Shown here piece after piece: positions 27,585-33,940 of a stretch of 33,940 bases of DNA. Source of the stretch: Actinomycetes bacterium. Lineage in GTDB: Bacteria; Actinomycetota; Acidimicrobiia; Acidimicrobiales; Bog-793. The stretch lies in NCBI GenBank assembly GCA_021794645.1, contig JAJYQK010000099.1, positions 1 through 33,940 on the forward strand, in the 5' to 3' direction. A program made the translations under genes and the position numbers. The stretch's first letter is position 1, and each line of letters starts with the position of its first letter. The notes under the pieces were generated by a model. It had not been told where the DNA came from. It saw nothing but the letters and a program-made list of their open reading frames with translations, and made no database searches.

Positions 27585-27590
27585 TACGCT
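27585..27590 (+). promoter_or_regulatory. Possible -10 box of tRNA-Gln
   Basis: TACGCT preceded by TGA (extended -10 look) lies 12 bases before the tRNA 5' end. No clear -35. Confidence 0.3.
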
Positions 27591-27601
27591 GTCGGCGCCC
27601 T

Positions 27602-27673
27602 TCGGGGGTGGTGTAATCGGCAACACGACAGGTTCTGGCCCTGTTATTGGGGGTTCGAGTCCTCCCCCCCGAG
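27602..27673 (+). tRNA. tRNA-Gln (anticodon CUG)
   Basis: A full cloverleaf can be folded: acceptor TCGGGGG (27602-27608) with CCCCCGA (27666-27672), D stem GTGT/ACAC, anticodon stem ACAGG/CCTGT (27628-27632 with 27640-27644) around the loop TTCTGGC, anticodon CTG at 27635-27637, and T arm GGGGG-TTCGAGT-CCTCC with one G-U pair. The discriminator is G27673. The 3' CCA is not encoded. It reads CAG codons. It stands alone and is followed after eight bases by a strong hairpin. Confidence 0.95.
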
Positions 27674-27680
27674 CTCTCCT

Positions 27681-27710
27681 CGCTGGCCGGCCCGCCGGGG
27701 CCGGCTGGCG
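27681..27710 (+). terminator. Hairpin after tRNA-Gln, likely terminator
   Basis: GCCGGCCC (27686-27693) pairs perfectly with GGGCCGGC (27698-27705) around loop GCCG, and the stem extends outward to 27681/27710 with two G-U pairs, 13 pairs in all. It has no U tract, like many terminators of GC-rich Actinomycetota. It starts eight bases after the tRNA. A second hairpin, TGCGGGC/GCCCGCA (27741-27760), follows. Confidence 0.6.
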
Positions 27711-27791
27711 CAGGCACCTGATTCCCCCTGACCGGGCCCCTGCGGGCGGGCTTGCCCGCAAGGATCCGGCTCGGGGGTCGTTCTCGGGGGC

Positions 27792-27965
27792 ATGGCAGTG
27801 CTCCGCCGGCCCGTCCTCCCGGCTTTGGGCGCAGCCTTTCTCGCCGGCGCGGCCCTCACATGGGGCGGCCCGGCAGCGGCCTCTCCTGTTGCGGGCGTCA
27901 GCCTCTCGGGCGGCTCTTGTGGCTCTAACGCCTTTTATGCCGCCCCGGCCCGCCCGGGTCCATGA
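27792..27965 (+). CDS. Possible small secreted protein, or 5' part of a broken gene
   Basis: An ATG-started frame of 57 residues opening with MAVLRRPVLPALGAAFLAGA and continuing to an Ala-rich cleavage-like site (PAAASPVAG): a convincing Sec signal peptide. The mature part is only ~25 residues and includes SGGSCGSNAFY. The stop overlaps the next ATG as ATGA. It may be a real tiny secreted protein, or the start of a longer secreted protein whose frame is interrupted here. I recognise no family. Confidence 0.35.
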   Translation: MAVLRRPVLPALGAAFLAGAALTWGGPAAASPVAGVSLSGGSCGSNAFYAAPARPGP

Positions 27966-28315
27966 ACCGGCCCCGGCCTGGCAACGTAGAGCTCGTTGCC
28001 GGGCGTGCCCAGGCCGGGGAGGCGAAGAACGGGCCGCCGAGGGTCACTTGCAGGGCGACGGGGCGGCGTCACATCGACCCGCTCGGCCTCGGACCTGTGA
28101 ACGGGCCCTCAACGCCAACGACGCCGGCGGCGTGGCGCCAAGGGTCACTACAGCGTCGAGGCCGCCCTACACCGGTCGTGGTGTGCCCGCGGGCGCCCTC
28201 GTATCTGGTGGCGTTCCCGGGCGACCACGTCGCCACCCAGGTGGAGGTCCAGCCGACGGTCACGAGCTGGCTGCAGGCCTGCTTCTCCCACCAGGTGGCG
28301 CCAGACAACTGCTGA
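27962..28315 (+). pseudogene. Unrecognised frame, possibly the shifted remainder of the secreted gene
   Basis: A 117-residue frame starting at the ATGA overlap. Its end (YLVAFPGDHVATQVEVQPTV and QACFSHQVAPDNC) has protein-like composition and strong G/C third positions. Its middle, about 28110-28190, has poor third positions, and there the neighbouring frame looks more coding (ALNANDAGGVA). This pattern suggests one secreted, Cys-containing protein broken by frameshifts, or sequence errors. No homology is recognised. The remaining sequence from 27711 to 28320 holds only the second hairpin and nothing else I can identify. Confidence 0.3.
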
Positions 28316-28323
28316 CGGGGCGG

Positions 28324-31300
28324 TCAGCCGGCGCGGAGGCGCAGCGTGACGAGCTCGAAGGGGGCGAGGCCGATGCGGAGCTCGTCCTTCACCGGTCCGA
28401 CCTCGCCGAGGGGCCGCTCGAGAGCGTCCACCCGGGTCGCCCGGCAGGGGCCGAGGCCGCCGAGGACCGCCACCGAGCGGGCACCCCGTGGTTCGAAGAG
28501 CCGGACTATCCGGTCGCCGCTCCCGTCGTCGGCGAGCTTCAGGGCGCTCAGCATGGCTCCCTCGAGCGAGAGGAGCGCCCCTCGGCGGGCGGGGGGCGCG
28601 CCGGCGTCGCTGCCGGCGCCGGCCACCAGCCGGAGGGGCTGGTTGAGCCGTTCGGCCTCGTGCACCAGCTCGGGGAGCTCGGCGTCGCCGCTGTAGGAGA
28701 AGAGGGCGTAGGTGAAGCGGTGGCGCCCCATGTCGGCCTCGGGGTCGGGCCAGCCCGGCGAGCGGAGCAGCGAGAGGCGCATCACGTTGGCCCGCACGTC
28801 GTAGCCGTGCTTGCAGTCATTGAGGAGCCCGACACCGAAGCCCGGCTCGGCGAGCGCCGCCCAGCGCTGGGCGGGGACCTCGAAGCGCGCTTCGTCCCAG
28901 GAGGTGTTGGCATGCGTCGGTCGCTCGACGTGCCCGAACTGGACCTCGAAGGTGGCGTGGGGCGAGCGGACCGAGAGGGGGAAGGCGACCTTCAGCATCT
29001 TGTGCCGCTCGTGCCAGTCGACCTCGGTCACGAAGTCGACCCTCTTGGCACCGGCCGTGAGCCGGATCTCCTGCACGAGACGGCTCGCCCGGCCGATGCG
29101 GCGGGTCACTTTGAGCGACGCCCGGAGCGGCCCGGCCTCTCTCACCTCGACGGCCTCCAGCACCAGTTGGTCCTGGGCCCGCTCGAAGGCACCATGGTCG
29201 ATGTCCCAGGCGTCGAAGTTGTTGGGAAGGTCGTGGTGGAGCTGGAAGAGGTTCCCCGCTTCGCCCTCGGCGAGGAGCTGGCGCCCGGCGACCCGGTCGA
29301 AGAGCGAGGCGACGTTGCCGTTCTCGTCGAGAGAGAGCTCGATGAGGCCGTTCGAGAGGGTCCGCCCGTCTGATCCCGCGCGGGCAGGCTCGAACCTCGC
29401 CTCCCCCTCCACCCGGTCGAGGAGCGCCCAGCCGCTGCCGGGCACCTCGACTCGGAGGAGAGCCCGCTTGTCGTCGAGGCGCTGCAGCACCCCCTCGCGC
29501 CCGGCCGAGAGGTGCTCGAGCTCCACCTCCACCACCTCGGAGCGCTCGGCCGTGGCGGCGTTGAGCGCAAGGAGGCCGCCGCTGGCCGAGAGCCGTCTGG
29601 CCAGTGTGGCAGCGGCCTCATCGATCACAGCCGAGAGCTCCGCCTCGACCTCGGCGTAGGCCCGCCGGGAGTCCTGGTGCACCCAGTGGATGCCCGAGCC
29701 GGGGAGGATGTCGTGGAACTGGTGGAGGAGCACTGTCTTCCAGCACGCCGCGATCCTCGCCATGGCCGCCCGGGCAGCCTCGCCCTCGAGCCCCATCGCC
29801 ACCAGCAGCTCGGCCTCCCGCAGGAGGGACTCGGAGCGGCGGTTGCCCAGCTTCGAGCGCGCCTGGGTCGTCTGCACCCCCCGGTGGCGCTCGAGGTAGA
29901 GCTCACCGACCCAGACGGGGAGCCGGCCGGCGCCCGGCCCGTGGGCGGTGCGGCGCCAGCCGCCGGGCGATGTCCGCTCGGCCTCCTCCACCCGGGCGGC
30001 GTCCTCCTCGAGGGCGTCGAAGAAGCGGCGAGAGGAGCTGAGGCGGAGGCGAGGGAGGGGATCGAGGTCGGCCAACCGCCTCGCCCGCTCGAGCATCTCC
30101 TCGGTCGGCCCGCCGCCGCCGTCGCCGAAGCCGAAGAGGAGGAGCGACTTGTCGCTCAGCCCGTGCTCGGCGAACTGGCGCTCTCCGGTCATGAGCTCGG
30201 CCACCGTCACCGAGGCGTTGTAGGTGTCGGTCGGAGGGCAGTGGGCGAGCACACGGGAGCCGTCGATTCCCTCCCACCAGAAGGTGTGGTGGGGGAAGAG
30301 GTCGATCTCGTTCCAGCTGAGCTTCTGGGTGAGGAAGCGGGTGACGCCGGCCGCCCGGAGGATCTGGGGCAGGTTCCCCGAGTAGCCGAAGGCGTCGGGC
30401 AGCCAGCAGTCGACGGTCTCGATGCCGTAGCGGTCGAGGAAGAAGGTCTTGCCGAAGACGAGCTGTCGCAGGAGGGACTCGCCCGAGGGCAAGTTGGTGT
30501 CCGGCTCCACCCACATGGAGCCGACGGGCTCGAACTGGCCCCGCTGAGCGAGTGCTTTCATCTCGGCGAAGAGAGAGGGGTACTCCTCTTCCATCCAGGC
30601 GTGCTGCTGGGCCTGCGAGCAGGAGAAGACGAAGCTCGGCTCTTTTTCCATGAGCCGGAGGGCGGTCGAGAAGGTCCGGGCGCACTTCCGCTTGGTCTCG
30701 CGTATCGGCCAGAGCCAGGCGGAGTCGATGTGGGCGTGCCCGACGGCATAGCTCTCGTGGCTGGCCGAGCGCGTCGACCGGGCGAGCAGGCCCTCCCACA
30801 GCTGCCGCCGGCCGGCGACACTTGCCTGCAGGTCGCTCAGGTCGACCTCTCTCGCCACGGCGTCGAGGGCTTCGAGGATCTCGGCCGAGCGGCGGTCCTC
30901 GAGCCCGAGCTCGTCGACCAGCTCGGTGAGGACCGTCCAGTCGTAGAGCACCTCGACCAGGGCCGTGTCGACAGCCGCGATGTCAAAGCGTGCCAGGCGG
31001 TAGATGGCCGGGCCGGCGTAGTCGGGGAGGAGGAGGGGCCACTCGAGCGCCCCGCTCCTCTCGGCCGGGTTGGCCGCCGCCTCGAGCATGAGATCGACCC
31101 GTTCTCCGCCCTCTGCCCTCTCGCTCAGGCGGACGAAGCTGTGGGCGGGGTTGATGCCTTGCAGCGGGCGGCCGTCCGCGAAGAGGAGGCCCTCACCGCC
31201 GAAGCCGGGCTGGCCGACGAAACCGAGGTCGATGCGGGCCACCACCGGGTGACCGGCGAAGTCGGGGGGGATGCTGCCCCGTGCCCGCAGCCAGGCCGTT

Positions 31301-31500
31301 GCCCAGGCACCCCCCCAGGCCTCTCCGACGCTGAAGGGCTCGAAGTCGAGGCCGGCCGCCTCGGCCGGGGAGATCGGCTCGCCGGGGAGGCGGGCGATGG
31401 CGAGCTCGAGGGGAGCGGCCTTCGGGTGGGTGGCGGGCCAGATGACTCGCCGGAGCAGGCGGCCGACGCGCTCGCGCCTGATCTTTGCGACGGAGCCCAT
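28324..31500 (-). CDS. Alpha-mannosidase, glycoside hydrolase family 38
   Basis: A 1058-residue cytoplasmic-type (no signal peptide) alpha-mannosidase. The catalytic domain holds GHAHIDSAWLWPIRETKRK with zinc ligands His257 and Asp259, and WLPDAFGYSGNLPQIL with the nucleophile Asp369. FSCSQAQQHAWMEE and a GH38 middle domain plus large C-terminal beta domains follow. The size and order match the Ams1/ManB-like group found in Actinomycetota, which trims alpha-mannosides from glycans or glycoconjugates. The ATG has AAAGGA three bases upstream. It has no carbohydrate transporter or regulator beside it, so the pathway is not indicated. Confidence 0.95.
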   Translation of the reverse strand: MGSVAKIRRERVGRLLRRVIWPATHPKAAPLELAIARLPGEPISPAEAAGLDFEPFSVGEAWGGAWATAWLRARGSIPPDFAGHPVVARIDLGFVGQPGFGGEGLLFADGRPLQGINPAHSFVRLSERAEGGERVDLMLEAAANPAERSGALEWPLLLPDYAGPAIYRLARFDIAAVDTALVEVLYDWTVLTELVDELGLEDRRSAEILEALDAVAREVDLSDLQASVAGRRQLWEGLLARSTRSASHESYAVGHAHIDSAWLWPIRETKRKCARTFSTALRLMEKEPSFVFSCSQAQQHAWMEEEYPSLFAEMKALAQRGQFEPVGSMWVEPDTNLPSGESLLRQLVFGKTFFLDRYGIETVDCWLPDAFGYSGNLPQILRAAGVTRFLTQKLSWNEIDLFPHHTFWWEGIDGSRVLAHCPPTDTYNASVTVAELMTGERQFAEHGLSDKSLLLFGFGDGGGGPTEEMLERARRLADLDPLPRLRLSSSRRFFDALEEDAARVEEAERTSPGGWRRTAHGPGAGRLPVWVGELYLERHRGVQTTQARSKLGNRRSESLLREAELLVAMGLEGEAARAAMARIAACWKTVLLHQFHDILPGSGIHWVHQDSRRAYAEVEAELSAVIDEAAATLARRLSASGGLLALNAATAERSEVVEVELEHLSAGREGVLQRLDDKRALLRVEVPGSGWALLDRVEGEARFEPARAGSDGRTLSNGLIELSLDENGNVASLFDRVAGRQLLAEGEAGNLFQLHHDLPNNFDAWDIDHGAFERAQDQLVLEAVEVREAGPLRASLKVTRRIGRASRLVQEIRLTAGAKRVDFVTEVDWHERHKMLKVAFPLSVRSPHATFEVQFGHVERPTHANTSWDEARFEVPAQRWAALAEPGFGVGLLNDCKHGYDVRANVMRLSLLRSPGWPDPEADMGRHRFTYALFSYSGDAELPELVHEAERLNQPLRLVAGAGSDAGAPPARRGALLSLEGAMLSALKLADDGSGDRIVRLFEPRGARSVAVLGGLGPCRATRVDALERPLGEVGPVKDELRIGLAPFELVTLRLRAG

Positions 31501-31572
31501 CTGTCCTTTCTAGTCCGACGGGCCAGGCGGCCCGAGGAGGCGCCGGCGCACGACAGGTCAGCTCGGCCAGCT

Positions 31573-32346
31573 CTAGTAGGCGGGTCTCCAGCGTTCGGCG
31601 GCCCGCCAGTCGCCGAAGGCCTCGAGGGCGCCGGAGAGGTCACTGGCGCCCTCACCGGCGAGCGATCCCCGGCGCCAGAGCCAGCGGTCGATCGCCCAGG
31701 CAGGGCCACGAAGGGCCACGTCGGCTTTCAGGTGCGCCATGGCAAAGGCGCGGCTTTCTGTGTCGACCGTCCACTCGGCGCCCTCGCCGGCGTCGAGGGC
31801 GTGCAGGTGGACCGTCATCGCCTCCCCGAGAGCTAGCTCGGCCCAGCCGACAAGCTCGAAGCCGCCGAGCTCGAAGAACTCGCTGATGCCGTCGGCCGCC
31901 ACAGCAGGCGCTGGGTAAGAGAGCTCACCAACGGCAAGCTCGGCGTCGGCCCGATGGATGAGCGTCTCGTGAGCCTGGCGCCGCCACCAAAAGGCCGTCT
32001 CGGACGCGGGCCCGGAGACGAAGTTCCAGCAGCGGTGATGAAGCGGCGTCTCCTCGAAGAGCTGCAGCATCGCCTCGAGGCGCTCAGAGAGCCACTGCGA
32101 GACGGGGGTGCCGGGCAGGCGCTGGACGCGCTGGTCGCCTGCTGGCCGCGAGGTCCCGCTGGCCCCGAGCTCGATGACCGCCGCCACCATCGCGTAGACC
32201 CGCCCCAGGTGGTCACCGAGCTCCTCGAGCGTCCAGCCGGGGCAGGAGGGCACGGGTGTCGCCAGGTCGGTCTCCGGGCGGCGCAAAAGGGCGAGCACCG
32301 CCTGAGCATCGGTCCGTATCTGTTCGATGGCCACCTCTCGTTCCAC
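31573..32346 (-). CDS. Maleylpyruvate isomerase-family mycothiol-dependent enzyme
   Basis: A 257-residue protein of the MDMPI/DinB-like family. The N-terminal four-helix bundle contains VPSCPGWTLEELGDHLGRVY and WWRRQAHETLIHRADAE, whose His/Glu residues match the metal site of mycothiol-dependent maleylpyruvate isomerase. A C-terminal MDMPI-type domain (SCP2-like) follows from about 165. Most actinobacterial members have no assigned substrate. The start is GTG 32346, with a second GTG four codons later. It stands between the alpha-mannosidase gene and tRNA-Glu, in its own minus-strand unit. Confidence 0.85.
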   Translation of the reverse strand: MEREVAIEQIRTDAQAVLALLRRPETDLATPVPSCPGWTLEELGDHLGRVYAMVAAVIELGASGTSRPAGDQRVQRLPGTPVSQWLSERLEAMLQLFEETPLHHRCWNFVSGPASETAFWWRRQAHETLIHRADAELAVGELSYPAPAVAADGISEFFELGGFELVGWAELALGEAMTVHLHALDAGEGAEWTVDTESRAFAMAHLKADVALRGPAWAIDRWLWRRGSLAGEGASDLSGALEAFGDWRAAERWRPAY

Positions 32347-32481
32347 CTCGCCATTCTGGACCGATCCTGGTCAAGGCTTCGCCACAAGCAGCAAAGAGGG
32401 CTCGCGGCCGTCCGGAGGCCGGCTCGGCAGGCGGTACCATGGGTCGCCCGCTCGGCTCGTTGCGCCGGTAGGGCGCCGCTC

Positions 32482-32557
32482 GGCCCCATCGTCTAGAGGC
32501 CTAGGACACCACCCTCTCAAGGTGGAGACACGGGTTCGAATCCCGTTGGGGCTGCCA
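32482..32557 (+). tRNA. tRNA-Glu (anticodon CUC), CCA encoded
   Basis: The cloverleaf is complete: acceptor GGCCCCA (32482-32488) with TGGGGCT (32547-32553; a G-U pair at the end), anticodon stem CCACC/GGTGG around loop CTCTCAA with anticodon CTC, and T arm with loop TTCGAAT. The discriminator is G32554, followed by CCA at 32555-32557. It reads GAG codons. Confidence 0.95.
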
Positions 32558-32612
32558 GCCGGGCCGACGCCTCCTCGCCCGAGCAGCTCCCGCTCTGTCC
32601 TCCCAGAGCTCT

Positions 32613-32649
32613 CCTCGGGTTGGGGCCGCCCAGCAGGCGGGCGCCGAGG
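32613..32649 (+). terminator. Two-part hairpin after tRNA-Glu, possible terminator
   Basis: Outer stem CCTCGG/CCGAGG (32613-32618 with 32644-32649) and inner stem CCGCC/GGCGG (32626-32630 with 32636-32640, loop CAGCA). No U tract. It could end the tRNA transcript or lie in the treY upstream region. Confidence 0.35.
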
Positions 32650-32697
32650 GACCGCTGCTGAGCGGGGGTCGGGAGCCTGTCGAGCGGGCTGTTCGGG

Positions 32698-32703
32698 TAG
32701 AAG
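32698..32703 (+). promoter_or_regulatory. Possible -10 box for a leaderless treY mRNA
   Basis: TAGAAG lies exactly seven bases before GTG 32711, the same spacing as at pntAA and the mutase gene. The last base does not match TANNNT, no -35 is clear, and no ribosome site is present. Confidence 0.3.
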
Positions 32704-32710
32704 CGGCGGC

Positions 32711-33940
32711 GTGGCGCCGACGTCGACCTACCGTGTGCAGCTTCACCCGGGCTTTCAGTTCGCGGACGCAGCAGCAGTCGTCGGCTACCTGGCGGACCTC
32801 GGGCTGAGCCATCTCTACTGCTCGCCGTACCTGCAGGCGGCGCCCGGCAGCTCGCACGGCTACGACGTGACCGACCCCCAGCGCTTCAACGTCGAGCTGG
32901 GTGGTGCCGCCGGGCATGCGCAGCTGCACGAGGCTCTCGTCACGGCCGGCATGGGGGAGGTGCTCGACATCGTCCCCAACCACATGGCGACCGACCCCTC
33001 CAACCCGTGGTGGTGGGACGTGCTCGAGAACGGCAGGCACAGCGGCTTCGCGCACTACTTCGACATCGACTGGGCGAGCGGTGCCGAGCGCATCCTCGTG
33101 CCGGTCTTGGGCGATCACTACGGCCGACTCCTCGAGGCGGGAGAGATCGTGGTCCGGCGCGAGGACAGTCGCCTGGTGGTGCGATACGGCGAGGTGGCGC
33201 TGCCCCTCGCTCCCCACACCCTGGCGCCGCTGTTCGCGGCGGCCTCGCGCCGGGAGGGGGGCGAGGCTCTCGCCGGCTTCGCCGAACGGTTCGAGTCGCT
33301 CGCGGTCTCCCGAGCGACAGACCCGAGCTTGGTGCCCGCCGAGGCGGCTGTCGTCCGGCAGCTGCTCGAGGAGCTCGCCCAGCGTTGTGCTGCCGACGAG
33401 GGCCTCTGCGCCGCGCTCGACGGGCAGCTGGCCGAGGTGAGCGGAGACCCTGAGCAGCTCGACGGCCTGCTCCAGGCCCAGCACTACCGGCTCGCCTACT
33501 GGCGGGTGGCGAGCGAGGAGCTCCACTACCGGCGCTTTTTCAGCATCGAGACCCTGGCCGGCGTCCGGATCGAGGACCCCGAGGTCTTCGAGGCCACCCA
33601 CCGGCTGGTGCTGGCGCTGGCGGGCGATGGCACGCTGTCAGGCCTACGGGTCGACCACCTCGACGGCTTGCGGGAGCCGGAGGGCTACCTCGAGCGGCTG
33701 GCGGAGGCCGCCGGGGGGGTCTGGACAGTCGTCGAGAAGATCCTCGAGCCCGGCGAGACCCTCCCTCGGCGCTTTCTCACCGCCGGCACCTCCGGCTACG
33801 ACTTCCTCACCCGAGTCAACAACGCCTTTGTCGCCAGCGAGAGCGAAAAGCAGATGACAGAGCTCTACCAGCACTTCACCGGCGAGCTGGGGAGCTACGA
33901 CACCGTCCTCAGGGCCGCCAAGCAGCAAGTGATGGCGAGC
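32711..33940 (+). CDS. treY: Maltooligosyl trehalose synthase TreY (C-terminus beyond the right edge)
   Basis: GH13 enzyme that converts the reducing-end alpha-1,4 bond of maltooligosaccharides to the alpha-1,1 bond of trehalose; TreZ then releases trehalose. The opening STYRVQLHPGFQFADAAAVV and LYCSPYLQAAPGSSHGYDV are diagnostic of TreY. The GH13 regions EVLDIVPNHMA and LRVDHLDGL (Asp315, the nucleophile position) follow, then the TreY insertion containing YRRFF. About 410 residues are visible, out of the usual 700-800. The frame is open to the window end. The start is GTG, since the conserved sequence begins within five residues of it. Trehalose made this way is an osmolyte or carbon store; treX and treZ are expected downstream. 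Confidence 0.95.
   Translation, partial: MAPTSTYRVQLHPGFQFADAAAVVGYLADLGLSHLYCSPYLQAAPGSSHGYDVTDPQRFNVELGGAAGHAQLHEALVTAGMGEVLDIVPNHMATDPSNPWWWDVLENGRHSGFAHYFDIDWASGAERILVPVLGDHYGRLLEAGEIVVRREDSRLVVRYGEVALPLAPHTLAPLFAAASRREGGEALAGFAERFESLAVSRATDPSLVPAEAAVVRQLLEELAQRCAADEGLCAALDGQLAEVSGDPEQLDGLLQAQHYRLAYWRVASEELHYRRFFSIETLAGVRIEDPEVFEATHRLVLALAGDGTLSGLRVDHLDGLREPEGYLERLAEAAGGVWTVVEKILEPGETLPRRFLTAGTSGYDFLTRVNNAFVASESEKQMTELYQHFTGELGSYDTVLRAAKQQVMAS

Noticed and set aside
28324-31836. Long plus-strand open frame opposite the alpha-mannosidase gene
   Set aside because: Shadow of a certain GH38 gene, with composition typical of antisense GC-rich frames.

Overview
This is a very GC-rich, gene-dense chromosomal window from an actinomycete-type bacterium (Actinomycetota). 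The evidence is strong G/C third-position bias, many GTG and TTG starts, a BldD-family regulator with an intact cyclic-di-GMP signature, a mycothiol-dependent maleylpyruvate isomerase-family protein, a [3Fe-4S] ferredoxin, a coenzyme-B12 acyl-CoA mutase, and the order lepA-hrcA-dnaJ-rsmE ... phoH-ybeY-CBS protein-era. A deep non-Streptomyces lineage such as Acidimicrobiia would fit, but that is a guess. I see no phage, insertion sequence, integrase or CRISPR array.

Layout. 1-10905 is one tightly packed minus-strand block, read right to left: lepA, hrcA, dnaJ, rsmE, a bldD-like gene, hemW, an excisionase-type HTH gene, a HIT-family gene, phoH, ybeY, a CNNM/CBS protein gene and era (cut by the left edge). 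Many junctions overlap by 1-4 bases, so translational coupling is likely. rpsT diverges from lepA at 10906-11034 and is followed by a tandem-GNAT gene. Next come a GH18 lipoprotein (minus), a membrane PIN-TRAM protein (plus) and the three-gene proton-translocating transhydrogenase operon pntAA-pntAB-pntB (minus). 17711-25128 holds a GAF-GAF-GGDEF protein, an isobutyryl-CoA-mutase-like large subunit, a Nudix hydrolase, an acyl-CoA dehydrogenase-like protein (minus), then ferredoxin, gltX and a YdcF/DUF218-like membrane protein. 25133-32346 holds a GAF-EAL protein and an aldo/keto reductase (both minus), tRNA-Gln(CUG), a poorly resolved stretch with a possible broken secreted gene, a GH38 alpha-mannosidase and a mycothiol-dependent-enzyme-like gene (both minus). 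The right end has tRNA-Glu(CUC) and the start of treY.

How the genes fit together. The lepA-era block is translation, RNA-quality-control and proteostasis housekeeping with two small DNA-binding regulators embedded in it. The most interesting theme is cyclic-di-GMP: one window has a probable synthase (GGEEF with an I-site), a probable phosphodiesterase (intact EAL residues) and a BldD homologue carrying RxD-x8-RxxD, the motif by which Streptomyces BldD binds tetrameric c-di-GMP. A second theme is unusual expression signals. hemW and rsmE appear to have only CTG starts, each overlapping the upstream stop as CTGA. Several genes start 6-7 nt after a TANNNT hexamer, as leaderless mRNAs would. Convergent genes meet at palindromic shared stops (CTAG twice, TGATCA once).
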